Assembly (NCBI RefSeq): GCF_949987515.2
Contig: NW_027192673.1
Span: forward strand, 305,001 to 369,000
DNA length: 64,000 nt
From: Delphinus delphis
Taxonomy: Eukaryota; Chordata; Mammalia; Artiodactyla; Delphinidae
Direction: 5' to 3'
Each line of letters starts with the position of its first letter. Within the stretch, counting starts at the first letter, position 1. The translations under genes and the position numbers were made by a program. Of this stretch, positions 39,381 through 52,700 are shown one piece after another. The notes under the pieces were generated by a model. That model was given only the letters and a program-made list of their open reading frames with translations. It searched no databases and was not told the origin of the DNA.

Positions 39381-40554
39381 CCCGACCCTAATCCTAACCC
39401 GTACGCTAACACTAACCCGCGCCCTCTCACGCACGCTCCCCCTAAAGCGTTGCCGTACCCTCACCTGGACGCTAAACCGTCGCCATCCCCTAACCCTAAC
39501 CCTATCCCGAACCCTAAACCTAACCCTTCCCCGAAGCCTGACACTCACCCGTCCCCTAATCCTAACCCGTACGCTCACACTAACCCGCGCCCTCACACGC
39601 ACGCTCCCCCTAAAGCGTTGCCATACCCTCACCTGGACCCTAAACCGTCCCCGTCCCCTAACCCTAACCCTAGCCCGAACCCTAACCCTGACACTTCCCC
39701 GAAGCCTGACGCTCAACCGTCCCCTAATCCTAACCCGTAAGCTAACACTAACCCGCGCCCTCACACGCACGCTCCCCCTGAAGCGTTGCCGTACCCTCAC
39801 CTGGACCCTAAACCGTCCCCGTCCCCTAACCCTAACCCTAGCCCGAACCCTAAACCTACCCCTTCCCTGAAGCCTGACCATCACCCGACCCTAATCCTAA
39901 CCCGTACGCTAACACTAACCCGCGCCCTCTCACGCACGCTCCCCCTAAAGCGTTGCCATACACTCACCTGGACCCTAAACCGTCCCCGTCCCCTAACCCT
40001 AACCCTAGCCCGAACCCTAACCCTAACCCTTCCCCGAAGCCTGACCCTCACCCGTCCCCTAATCCTAACCCGTACGCTAACACTAACCCGCGCCCTCACA
40101 CGCACGCTCCCCCTAAAGCGTTGCCGTACCCTCACCTGGACCCTAAACCGTCCCCGTCCCCTAACCCTAACCCTAGCCCGAACCCTAACCCTAACACTTC
40201 CCCGAAGCCTGACCCTCACCCGTGCCCTAATCCTAACCCGTACGCTAACACGAACCCGCGCCATCACACGCACGCTCCCCCTAAAGCGTTGCCGTACCCT
40301 CACCTGGACCCTAAACCGTCCCCGTCCCCTAACCCTAACCCTAGCCCGAACCCTAACCCTAACCCTACCCCGAAGCCTGACCCTCACCCGTCCCCTAATC
40401 CTAAACCGTACGCTCACACTAACCCGCGCCCTCACACGCACGCTCCCCCTGAAGCGTTGCCGTACCCTCACCTGGACCCTAAACCGTCCCCGTCCCCTAA
40501 CCCTAACCCTAGCCCGAACCCTAAACCTACCCCTTCCCTGAAGCCTGACCATCA
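39381..40554 (+). repeat. Module pair A1 + B, copy 2
   Basis: A1 is 39381-39883 (503 bp) and B is 39884-40554 (671 bp). The copy sits 3021 bp after the first pair, which equals A1 + B + the 11-monomer module. It retains CCCGTAAGC at 39735-39743. B here carries a private CGCCATCACAC where the others have CGCCGTCAC. Confidence 0.87.
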
Positions 40555-41225
40555 CCCGACCCTAATCCTAACCCGTACGCTAACACTAACCAGCGCCCTC
40601 TCACGCACGCTCCCCCTAAAGCGTTGCCATACACTCACCTGGACCCTAAACCGTCCCCGTCCCCTAACCCTAACCCTAGCCCGAACCCTAACCCTAACCC
40701 TTCCCCGAAGCCTGACCCTCACCCGTCCCCTAATCCTAACCCGTACGCTAACACTAACCCGCGCCCTCACACGCACGCTCCCCCTAAAGCGTTGCCGTAC
40801 CCTCACCTGGACCCTAAACCGTCCCCGTCCCCTAACCCTAACCCTAGCCCGAACCCTAACCCTAACACTTCCCCGAAGCCTGACCCTCACCCGTGCCCTA
40901 ATCCTAACCCGTACGCTAACACGAACCCGCGCCGTCACACGCACGCTCCCCCTAAAGCGTTGCCGTACCCTCACCTGGACCCTAAACCGTCCCCGTCCCC
41001 TAACCCTAACCCTAGCCCGAACCCTAACCCTAACCCTACCCCGAAGCCTGACCCTAACCCGTCCCCTAATCCTAACCCGTACGCTAACACTAACCCGCGC
41101 CCTCACACGCACGCTCCCCCTGAAGCGTTGCCGTACCCTCACCTGGACCCTAAACCGTCCCCGTCCCCTAACCCTAACCCTAGCCCGAACCCTAACCCTA
41201 ACCCTTCCCTGAATCCTGACCATCA
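40555..41225 (+). repeat. Module B variant (671 bp), recombinant 3' end
   Basis: The module begins like B (GCCATACACTCACC) and keeps CGCCGTCAC. Its last monomer lacks CCTAAACCTACCCC and instead ends CCCTGAATCCTGACC, the ending that always precedes A modules. It looks like a B module joined to the end of the 8- to 11-monomer type. Confidence 0.8.
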
Positions 41226-41728
41226 CCCGACCCTAATCCTAACCCGTACGCTAACACTAACCCGCGCCCTCTCACGCACGCTCCCCCTAAAGCGTTGCCG
41301 TACCCTCACCTGGACGCTAAACCGTCGCCATCCCCTAATTCTAACCCTATCCCGAACCCTAAACCTAACCCTTCCCCGAAGCCTGACACTCACCCGTCCC
41401 CTAATCCTAACCCGTACGCTCACACTAACCCGCGCCCTCACACGCACGCTCCCCCTAAAGCGTTGCCATACCCTCACCTGGACCCTAAACCGTCCCCGTC
41501 CCCTAACCCTAACCCTAGCCCGAACCCTAACCCTGACACTTCCCCGAAGCCTGACGCTCAACCGTCCCCTAATCCTAACCCGTACGCTAACACTAACCCG
41601 CGCCCTCACACGCACGCTCCCCCTGAAGCGTTGCCGTACCCTCACCTGGACCCTAAACCGTCCCCGTCCCCTAACCCTAACCCTAGCCCGAACCCTAAAC
41701 CTACCCCTTCCCTGAAGCCTGACCATCA
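41226..41728 (+). repeat. Module A2, copy 1 (503 bp)
   Basis: Same variants as A1, but the third-monomer site reads CCCGTACGC (41580) instead of CCCGTAAGC. All three A2 modules (41226, 49276, 57832) are followed by a long block rather than by module B. Confidence 0.85.
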
Positions 41729-44700
41729 CCCGACCCTAATCCTAACCCGTACGCTAACACTAACCCGCGCCCTCTCATGCACGCTCCCCCTAAAGCGTTG
41801 CCATACACTCACCTGGACCCTAAACCGTCCCCGTCCCCTAACCCTAACCCTAGCCCGAACCCTAACCCTAACCCTTCCCCGAAGCCTGACCCTCACCCGT
41901 CCCCTAATCCTAACCCGTACGCTAACACTAACCCGCGCCCTCACATGCACGCTCCCCCTAAAGCGTTGCCGTACCCTCACCTGGACCCTAAACCGTCCCC
42001 GTCCCCTAACCCTAACCCTAGCCCGAACCCTAACCCTAACACTTCCCCGAAGCCTGACCCTCACCCGTGCCCTAATCCTAACCCGTACGCTAACACGAAC
42101 CCGCGCCGTCACACGCACGCTCCCCCTAAAGCGTTGCCGTACCCTCACCTGGACCCTAAACCGTCCCCGTCCCCTAACCCTAACCCTAGCCCGAACCCTA
42201 ACCCTAACCCTACCCCGAAGCCTGACCCTAACCCGTCCCCTAATCCTAACCCGTACGCTCACACTAACCCGCGCCCTCACACGCACGCTCCCCCTAAAAC
42301 GTTGCCGTACCCTCACCTGGACCCTAAACCGTCCCCGTCCCCTAACCCTAACCCTAGCCCGAACCCTAACCCTAACCCTTCCCCGAAGCCTGACCCTCAC
42401 CCGTCCCTGATTCCTAACCCGTACGCTAACACTAACTCGCGCCCTCACACGCACGCTCCCCCTAAAGCGTTGCAGTACCCTCACCTGGACCCGAAACCGT
42501 CCCCGTCCCCTAACCCTAACCCTAGCCCGAACCCTAACCCTAACCCTTCCCCGAAGCCTGACCCTCACCCGTGCCCTAATCCTAACCCGTACGCTAAAAC
42601 GAACCCACGCCCTCACACGCACGCTCCCCCTAAAGCGTTGCTGTACCCTCACCTGGACCCTAAACCGTCCCCGTCGCCTAACCCTAAACCTAGCCCGAAC
42701 CCTAACCCTAACCCTTCCCCGAAGCCTGACCCTCACCCGTCCCCTAATCCTACCCCGTACGCTAACACTAACCCGCGCCCTCACACGCACGCTCCCCCTA
42801 AAGCGTTGCCGTACCCTCACCTGGACCCTCAACCGTCCCCGTCCCCTAACCCTAACCCTAGCCCGAACCCTAACCCTAACCCTTCCCCGAAGCCTGACCC
42901 TCACCCGTCCCCTAATCCTAACCCGTACGCTAACACTAACCCGCGCCCTCACATGCACGCTCCCCCTAAAGCGTTGCCGTACCCTCACATGGACCCTAAA
43001 CCGTCCCCGTCCCCTAACCCTAACCCTAGTCCGAACCCTAACCCTAACCCTTCCCCGAAGCCTGACCCTCACCCGTGCCCTAATTCTAACCCGTACGCTA
43101 ACACTAAGCCACGCCCTCACACGCACGCTCCCCCTAAAGCGTTGCCGTACCCTCACCTGGACCCTAAACAGTCCCCGTCCCCTAACCCTAACCCTAGCCC
43201 GAAACCTAACCCTAACCCTTCCCCGAAGCCTGACCCTCACCCGTGCCCTAATCCTAACCCGTACGCTCACACGAACCCGCGCCCTCACACGCACGCTCCC
43301 CTTAAAGCGTTGCCGTACCCTCACCTGTACCCTAAACCGTCCCCGTCCCCTAACCCTAAACCTAGCCCGAACCCTAACCCTTCCCCGAAGCCTGACCCTC
43401 ACCCATCCCCTAATCCTAACCCGTACGCTCACACTAACCCCCGCCCTCACACGCACGCTCCCCCTGAAGCGTTGCCGTACCCTCACCTGGACCCTAAACC
43501 GTCCCCGTCCCCTAACCCTAACCCTAGCCCGAACCCTAACCCTACCCCTTCCCCAAAGCCTGACCCTCACCCGTCCCCTAATCCTAACCCGTACGCTAAC
43601 ACTAACCCGCGCCCTCACACGCACGCTCCCCCTAAAGCGTTGCCGTACCCTCACCTGGACCCTAAACCGTCCCCGTCCCCTAACCCTAACCCTAGCCCGA
43701 ACCCTAACCCTAACCCTTCCCCGAAGCCTGACCCTCACCCGTCCCCGATTCCTAACCCGTACGCTAACACTAACTCACGCCCTCACACGCACGCTCCCCC
43801 TAAAGCGTTGCAGTACCCTCACCTGGACCCGAAACCGTCCCCGTCCCCTAACCCTAACCCTAGCCCGAACCCTAACCCTAACCCTTCCCCGAAGCCTGAC
43901 CCTCACCCGTCCCCTAATCCTAACCCGTACGCTAACACGAACCCGCGCCCTCACACGCACGCTCCCCCTAAAGCGTTGCCGTACCCTCACCTGGACCCTA
44001 AACCGTCCCCGTCCCCTAACCCTAACCCTAGCCCGAACCCTAACCCTAACCCTTACCCGAAGCCTGACCCTCACCCGTCCCCTAATCCTAACCCGTACGC
44101 TAACACTAACCCGCGCCCTCACACGCACGCTCCCCCTAAAGCGTTGCCGTACCCTCACCTGGACCCTAAACCGTCCCCGTCCCCTAACCCTAACCCTAGC
44201 CTGAACCCTAACCCTAACCCTTCCCCGAAGCCTGACCCTCACCCGTGCCCTAATCCTAACAAGTACGCTAACACTAACCCACGCCCTCACACTCACGCTC
44301 CCACTAAAGCGTTGCCGTACCCTCACCTGGACCCTAAACCGTCCTCGTCCCCTAACCCTAACCCTAGCCCGAACCCTAACCCTAACCCTTCCCCGAAGCC
44401 TGACCCTCACCCGTCCCATAATCCTAACCCGTACGCTAACACTAACCCGCGCCCTCACACGTACGCTCCCCCTAAAGCATTGCCGTACCCTCACCTGGAC
44501 CCTAAACCGTCCCCGTCCCCTAACCCTAACCCTAGCCCGAACCCTAACCCTAACCCTTCCCCGAAGCCTGACCCTCACCCGTCCCCTAATCCTAAACCGT
44601 ACGCTAACACTAACCCGCGCCCTCACACGCACACTCCTCCTAAAGTGTTGACGTACCCTCACCTGGACCCGAAACCGTCCCCGTCCCCTAACCCTAACCC

Positions 44701-44745
44701 TAGCCCGAACCCTAACACTAACCCTTCCCTGAATCCTGACCATCA
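41729..44745 (+). repeat. 18-monomer block (3017 bp)
   Basis: Eighteen monomers minus 1 bp (junction) minus 6 bp (a 162 bp monomer at about 43366-43385). It begins with B-like monomers that have CACATGCACG, passes through monomers like 31600-33500, and ends like 35000-36359. It is a mosaic of older blocks. A private monomer at 44630-44660 has CACACTCCTCC and GTGTTGACG. Confidence 0.8.
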
Positions 44746-45919
44746 CCCGACCCTAATCCTAACCCGTACGCTAACACTAACCCGCGCCCTCTCACGCACG
44801 CTCCCCCTAAAGCGTTGCCGTACCCTCACCTGGACGCTAAACCGTCGCCATCCCCTAACCCTAACCCTATCCCGAACCCTAAACCTAACCCTTCCCCGAA
44901 GCCTGACACTCACCCGTCCCCTAATCCTAACCCGTACGCTCACACTAACCCGCGCCCTCACACGCACGCTCCCCCTAAAGCGTTGCCATACCCTCACCTG
45001 TACCCTAAACCGTCCCCGTCCCCTAACCCTAACCCTAGCCCGAACCCTAACCCTGACACTTCCCCGAAGCGTGACGCTCAACCGTCCCCTAATCCTAACC
45101 CGTAAGCTAACACTAACCCGCGCCCTCACACGCACGCTCCCCCTGAAGCGTTGCCGTACCCTCACCTGGACCCTAAACCGTCCCCGTCCCCTAACCCTAA
45201 CCCTAGCCCGAACCCTAAACCTACCCCTTCCCTGAAGCCTGACCATCACCCGACCCTAATCCTAACCCGTACGCTAACACTAACCCGCGCCCTCTCACGC
45301 ACGCTCCCCCTAAAGCGTTGCCATACACTCACCTGGACCCTAAACCGTCCCCGTCCCCTAACCCTAACCCTAGCCCGAACCCTAACCCTAACCCTTCCCC
45401 GAAGCCTGACCCTCACCCGTCCCCTAATCCTAACCCGTACGCTAACACTAACCCGCGCCCTCACACGCACGCTCCCCCTAAAGCGTTGCCGTACCCTCAC
45501 CTGGACCCTAAACCGTCCCCGTCCCCTAACCCTAACCCTAGCCCGAACCCTAACCCTAACACTTCCCCGAAGCCTGACCCTCACCCGTGCCCTAATCCTA
45601 ACCCGTACGCTAACACGAACCCGCGCCGTCACACGCACGCTCCCCCTAAAGCGTTGCCGTACCCTCACCTGGACCCTAAACCGTCCCCGTCCCCTAACCC
45701 TAACCCTAGCCCGAACCCTAACCCTAACCCTACCCCGAAGCCTGACCCTAACCCGTCCCCTAATCCTAACCCGTACGCTCACACTAACCCGCGCCCTCAC
45801 ACGCACGCTCCCCCTGAAGCGTTGCCGTACCCTCACCTGGACCCTAAACCGTCCCCGTCCCCTAACCCTAACCCTAGCCCGAACCCTAAACCTACCCCTT
45901 CCCTGAAGCCTGACCATCA
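44746..45919 (+). repeat. Module pair A1 + B, copy 3
   Basis: A1 is 44746-45248 and B is 45249-45919. The diagnostic CCCGTAAGC is at 45100-45108. A private CACCTGTACC is near 44997 and CCGAAGCGTGACGC near 45066. Confidence 0.87.
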
Positions 45920-47262
45920 CCCGACCCTAATCCTAACCCGTACGCTAACACTAACCCGCGCCCTCTCACGCACGCTCCCCCTAAAGCGTTGCCATACACT
46001 CACCTGGACCCTAAACCGTCCCCGTCCCCTAACCCTAACCCTAGCCCAAACCCTAACCCTAACCCTTCCCCGAAGCCTGACCCTCACCCGTGCCCTAATC
46101 CTAACCCGTACGCTAACACGAACCCGCGCCCTCACACGCACGCTCCCCCTAAAGCGTTGCTGTACCCTCACCTGGACCCTAAACCGTCCCCGTCCCCTAA
46201 CCCTAACCCTAGCCCGAACCCTAACCCTAACCCTTCCCCGAAGCCTGACCCTCACCCGTGCCCTAATCCTAACCCGTACGCTAACACGAACCCGCGCCCT
46301 CAAACGCACGCTCCCCCTAAAGCGTTGCCGTACCCTCACCTGGACCCTCAACCGTCCCCGTCCCCTAACCCTAACCCTAGCCCGAACTCTAACCCTAACC
46401 CTTCCCCGAAGCCTGACCCTCACCCGTGCCCTAATCCTAACCCGTACGCTCACACTAACCCGCGCCCTCACACGCACGCTCCCCCTAAAGCGTTGCCGTA
46501 CCCTCACCTGGACCCTAAACCGTCCCCGTCCCCTAACCCTAACCCTAGACCGAACCCTAACCCTAACCCTTCCCCGAAGCCTGACCCTCACCCGTGCCCT
46601 AATCCTAACCCGTACGCTAACACTAAGCCACGCCCTCACACGCACGCTCCCCCTAAAGCGTTGCCGTACCCTCACCTGGACCCTAAACCGTCCCCGTCCC
46701 CTAACCCTAACCCTAGCCTGAACCCTAACCCTAACCCTTCCCCGAAGCCTGACCCTCACCCGTGCCCTAATCCTAACCCGTACGCTAACACTAACCCACG
46801 CCCTCACACTCACGCTCCCACTAAAGCGTTGCCGTACCCTCACCTGGACCCTAAACCGTCCTCGTCCCCTAACCCTAACCCTAGCCCGAACCCTAACCCT
46901 AACCCTTCCCCGAAGCCTGACCCTCACCCGTCCCATAATCCTAACCCGTACGCTAACACTAACCCGCGCCCTCACACGCACGCTCCCCCTAAAGCATTGC
47001 CGTACCCTCACCTGGACCCTAAACCGTCCCCGTCCCCTAACCCTAACCCTAGCCCGAACCCTAACCCTAACCCTTCCCCGAAGCCTGACCCTCACCCGTC
47101 CCCTAATCCTAAACCGTACGCTAACACTAACCCGCGCCCTCACACGCACGCTCCCCCTGAAGCGTTGCCGTACCCTCACCTGGACCCTAAACCGTCCCCG
47201 TCCCCTAACCCTAACCCTAGCCCGAACCCTAACCCTAACCCTTCCCTGAATCCTGACCATCA
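45920..47262 (+). repeat. 8-monomer module (1343 bp)
   Basis: Eight monomers minus 1 bp. The order matches 37534-39380 and 54308-55986 but with several monomers missing from the middle. The 3' half (TAGCCTGAACC, CACTCACGCTCCCACTAAAG, CCCATAATCC, CCCCCTGAAGCG) is retained. Confidence 0.82.
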
Positions 47263-48436
47263 CCCGACCCTAATCCTAACCCGTACGCTAACACTAACCC
47301 GCGCCCTCTCACGCACGCTCCCCCTAAAGCGTTGCCGTACCCTCACCTGGACGCTAAACCGTCGCCATCCCCTAACCCTAACCCTATCCCGAACCCTAAA
47401 CCTAACCCTTCCCCGAAGCCTGACACTCACCCGTCCCCTAATCCTAACCCTTACGCTCACACTAACCCGCGCCCTCACACGCACGCTCCCCCTAAAGCGT
47501 TGCCATACCCTCACCTGGACCCTAAACCGTCCCCGTCCCCTAACCCTAACCCTAGCCCGAACCCTAACCCTGACACTTCCCCGAAGCCTGACGCTCAACC
47601 GTCCCCTAATCCTAACCCGTAAGCTAACACTAACCCGCGCCCTCACACGCACGCTCCCCCTGAAGCGTTGCCGTAGCCTCACCTGGACCCTAAACCGTCC
47701 CCGTCCCCTAACCCTAACCCTAGCCCGAACCCTAAACCTACCCCTTCCCTGAAGCCTGACCATCACCCGACCCTAATCCTAACCCGTACGCTAACACTAA
47801 CCCGCGCCCTCTCACGCACGCTCCCCCGAAAGCGTTGCCATACACTCACCTGGACCCTAAACCGTCCCCGTCCCCTAACCCTAACCCTAGCCCGAACCCT
47901 AACCCTAACCCTTCCCCGAAGCCTGACCCTCACCCGTCCCCTAATCCTAACCCGTACGCTAACACTAACCCGCGCCCTCACACGCACGCTCCCCCTAAAG
48001 CGTTGCCGTACCCTCACCTGGACCCAAAACCGTCCCCGTCCCCTAACCCTAACCCTAGCCCGAACCCTAACCCTAACACTTCCCCGAAGCCTGACCCTCA
48101 CCCGTGCCCTAATCCTAACCCGTACGCTAACACGAACCCGCGCCGTCACACGCACACTCCCCCTAAAGCGTTGCCGTACCCTCACCTGGACCCTAAACCG
48201 TCCCCGTCCCCTAACCCTAACCCTAGCCCGAACCCTAACCCTAACCCTACCCCGAAGCCTGACCCTAACCCGTCCCCTAATCCTAACCCGTACGCTCACA
48301 CTAACCCGCGCCCTCACACGCATGCTCCCCCTGAAGCGTTGCCGTACCCTCACCTGGACCCTAAACCGTCCCCGTCCCCTAACCCTAACCCTAGCCCGAA
48401 CCCTAAACCTACCCCTTCCCTGAAGCCTGACCATCA
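47263..48436 (+). repeat. Module pair A1 + B, copy 4
   Basis: A1 is 47263-47765 and B is 47766-48436. It keeps CCCGTAAGC at 47617-47625. It also has GCCGTAGCC at 47672-47680, where other copies read GCCGTACCC. B has private CCCCCGAAAGCG (47823) and CACACTCCCCC (48148). Confidence 0.87.
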
Positions 48437-49275
48437 CCCGACCCTAATCCTAACCCGTACGCTAACACTAACCCGCGCCCTCTCACGCACGCTCCCCCTA
48501 AAGCGTTGCCATACACTCACCTGGACCCTAAACCGTCCCCGTCCCCTAACCCTAACCCTAGCCCGAACCCTAACCCTAACCCTTCCCCGAAGCCTGACCC
48601 TCACCCGTCCCCTAATCCTAACCCGTACGCTAACACTAACCCGCGCCCTCACACGCACGCTCCCCCTAAAGCGTTGCCGTACCCTCACCTGGACCCTAAA
48701 CCGTCCCCGTCCCCTAACCCTAACCCTAGCCCGAACCCTAACCCTAACACTTCCCCGAAGCCTGACCCTCACCCGTGCCCTAATCCTAACCCGTACGCTA
48801 ACACGAACCCGCGCCGTCACACGCACGCTCCCCCTAAAGCGTTGCCGTACCCTCACCTGGACCCTAAACCGTCCCCGTCCCCTAACCCTAACCCTAGCCC
48901 GAACCCTAACCCTAACCCTACCCCGAAGCCTGACCCTAACCCGTCCCCTAATCCTAACCCGTACGCTCACACTAACCCGCGCCCTCACACGCACGCTCCC
49001 CCTAAAACGTTGCCGTACCCTCACCTGGACCCTAAACCGTCCCCGTCCCCTAACCCTAACCCTAGCCCGAACCCTAACCCTAACCCTTCCCCGAAGCCTG
49101 ACCCTCACCCGTGCCCTAATCCTAACCCGTACGCTAACACTAACCCGCGCCCTCACACGCACGCTCCCCCTGAAGCGTTGCCGTACCCTCACCTGGACCC
49201 TAAACCGTCCCCGTCCCCTAACCCTAACCCTAGCCCGAACCCTAACCCTAACCCTTCCCTGAATCCTGACCATCA
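48437..49275 (+). repeat. Module C, copy 1 (839 bp, 5 monomers)
   Basis: Begins like B, then adds a monomer with CCTAAAACGTTGCC and ends CCCTGAATCCTGACC before A2. Copy 2 is at 56993-57831, offset 8556, and I noticed no difference between them. Confidence 0.86.
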
Positions 49276-49778
49276 CCCGACCCTAATCCTAACCCGTACG
49301 CTAACACTAACCCGCGCCCTCTCACGCACGCTCCCCCTAAAGCGTTGCCGTACCCTCACCGGGACGCTAAACCGTCGCCATCCCCTAACCCTAACCCTAT
49401 CCCGAACCCTAAACCTAACCCTTCCCCGAAGCCTGACACTCACCCGTCCCCTAATCCTAACCCGTACGCTCACACTAACCCGCGCCCTCACACGCACGCT
49501 CCCCCTAAAGCGTTGCCATACCCTCACCTGGACCCTAAACCGTCCCCGTCCCCTAACCCTAACCCTAGCCCGAACCCTAACCCTGACACTTCCCCGAAGC
49601 CTGACGCTCAACCGTCCCCTAATCCTAACCCGTACGCTAACACTAACCCGCGCCCTCACACGCACGCTCCCCCTGAAGCGTTGCCGTACCCTCACCTGGA
49701 CCCTAAACCGTCCCCGTCCCCTAACCCTAACCCTAGCCCGAACCCTAAACCTACCCCTTCCCTGAAGCCTGACCATCA
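49276..49778 (+). repeat. Module A2, copy 2 (503 bp)
   Basis: The A2 form (CCCGTACGC at 49631). A private CACCGGGACGC near 49358 replaces CACCTGGACGC. It pairs with 57832-58334 at offset 8556. Confidence 0.85.
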
Positions 49779-52700
49779 CCCGACCCTAATCCTAACCCGT
49801 ACGCTAACACTAACCCGCGCCCTCTCACGCACGCTCCCCCTAAAGCGTTGCCATACACTCACCTGGACCCTAAACCGTCCCCGTCCCCTAACCCTAACCC
49901 TAGCCCGAACCCTAACCCTAACCCTTCCCCGAAGCCTGACCCTCACCCGTCCCCTAATCCTAACCCGTACGCTAACACTAACCCGCGCCCTCACATGCAC
50001 GCTCCCCCTAAAGCGTTGCCGTACCCTCACCTGGACCCTAAACCGTCCCCGTCCCCTAACCCTAACCCTAGCCCGAACCCTAACCCTAACACTTCCCGGA
50101 AGCCTGACCCTCACCCGTGACCGAATCCTAACCCGTACGCTAACACGAACCCGCGCCGTCACACGCACGCTCCCCCTAAAGCGTTGCCGTACCCTCACCT
50201 GGACCCTAAACCGTCCCCGTCCCCTAACCCTAACCCTAGCCCGAACCCTAACCCTAACCCTACCCCGAAGCCTGACCCTCACCCGTCCCCTAATCCTAAC
50301 CCGTACGCTCACACTAACCCGCGCCCTCACACGCACGCTCCCCCTAAAACGTTGCCGTACCCTCACCTGGACCCTAAACCGTCCCCGTCCCCTAACCCTA
50401 ACCCTAGCCCGAACCCTAACCCTAACCCTTCCCCGAAGCCTGACCCTCACCCGTGCCCTAATCCTAACCCGTACGCTAACACTAACCCGCGCCCTCACAC
50501 GCACGCTCCCCCTAAAGCGTTGCCGTACCCTCACCTGGACCCTAAATCATCCCCGTCCCCTAACCCTAACCCTAGCCCGAACCCTAACCCTAACCCTTCC
50601 CCGAAGCTTGACCCTCACCCGTCCCCTAATCCTAACCCGTACACTAACACTAACCCGCGCCCTCACACGCACGCTCCCCGTAAAGCGTTGCCGTACCCTC
50701 ACCTGGACCCTAAACCGTCCCGGTCCCCTAACCCTAACCCTAACCCGAACCCTAACCCTAACCCTTCCCCGAAGCCTGACCCTCACCCGTCCCCTAATCC
50801 TAACCCGTACGCTCACACTAACTCGCGCCCTCACACGCACGCTCCCCCTAAAGCGTTGCCGTACCCTCACCTGGACCCTAAACCGTCCCCGTCCCCTAAC
50901 CCTAACCCTAGCCCGAACCCTACCCCTAACCCTTCCCCGAAGCCTGACCCTCACCCGTCCCCTAATCCTAACCCGTACGCTCACACTAACTCACGCCCTC
51001 ACACGCACGCTCCCCCTAAAGCGTTGCCGTACCCTCACCTGGACCCTAAACCGTCCCCGTCCCCTAACCCTAACCCTAGCCCGAACCCTACCCCTAACCC
51101 TTCCCCGAAGCCTGACCCTCACCCGTCCCCTAATCCTAACCCGTATGCTCACACTAACCGGCGCACTCACACGCACACTCCCCCTAAAGTGTTGACGTAC
51201 CCTCACCTGGACCCTAAACCGTCCCCGTCCCCTAACCCTAACCCTAGCCCGAACCCTAACCCTAGCCCTTCCCTGAAGCCTGACCCTCACCCGTCCCTTA
51301 ATCCTAACCCGTACGCTAACACTAACCCGCGCCCTCACACGCACGCTGCCCCTAAAGCGTTGCCGTACCCTCACCTGGACCCTAAAGCATCCCCGTCCCC
51401 TAACCCTAAACCTAGCCCGAACCCTAACCCTTCCCCGAAGCTTGACCCTCACCCGTCCCCTAATCCTAACCCGTACACTAACACTAACCCGCGCCCTCAC
51501 ACGCACGCTCCCCGTAAAGCGTTGCCGTACCCTCACCTGGACCCTAAACCGTCCCGGTCCCCTAACCCTAACCCTAGCCCGAACCCTAACCCTAACACTT
51601 CCCCGAAGCCTGACCCTCACCCGTCCCCTAATCCTAACCCGTACGCTCACACTAACTCGCGCCCTCACACGCACGCTCCCCCTAAAGCGTTGCCGTACCC
51701 TCACCTGGACCCTAAACCGTCCCCGTCCCCTAACCCTAACCCTAGCCCGAACCCTACCCCTAACCCTTCCCCGAAGCCTGACCCTCACCCGTCCCCTAAT
51801 CCTAACCCGTACGCTCACACTAACTTGCGCCCTCACACGCACGCTCCCCCTAAAGCGTTGCCGTACCCTCACCTGGACCCTAAACCGTCCCCGTCCCCTA
51901 ACCCTAACCCTAGCCCGAACCCTACCCCTAACCCTTCCCCGAAGCCTGACCCTCACCCGTCCACTAATCCTAACCCGTATGCTCACACTAACCGGCGCCC
52001 TCACACGCACGCTCCCCCTAAAGCGTTGACGTACCCTCACCTGGACCCTAAACCGTCCCCGTCCCCTAACCCTAACTCTAGCCCGAACCCTAACCCTAAC
52101 CCTTCCCCGAAGCCTGACCCTCACCCGTCCCCTAATCCTAACCCGTACGCTAACACTAACCCGTGCCCTCACACGCACGCTCCCCCTAAAGCGTTGCCGT
52201 ACCCTCACCTGGACCCTAAACCGTCCCCGTCCCCTAACCCTAACCCTAGCCCGAACCCTAACCCTAGCCCTTCCCCGAAGCCTGACCCTCACCCGTCCCC
52301 TAATCCTAACCCGTACGATAACACTAACCCGCGCCCTCACACGCACGCTGCCCCTAAAGCGTTGCCGTACCCTCACCTGGACCCTAAACCATCCCCGTCC
52401 CCTAACCCTAACCCTAGCCCGAACCCTAACCATAACCCTTCCCCGAAGCCTGACCCTCACCCGTCCCCTAATCCTAACCCGTACACTAACACTAACACGC
52501 GCCCTCACACTCACGCTCCCCGTAAAGCGTTGCCGTACCCTCACCTGGACCCTAAACCGTCCCGGTCCCCTAACCCTAACCCTAGACCGAACCCTAACCC
52601 TAACCCTTCCCCGAAGCCTGACCCTCACCCGTCACCTAATCCTAACACGTACGCTCACACTAACTCGCGCCCTCACACGCACACTCACCCTAAAGCGTTG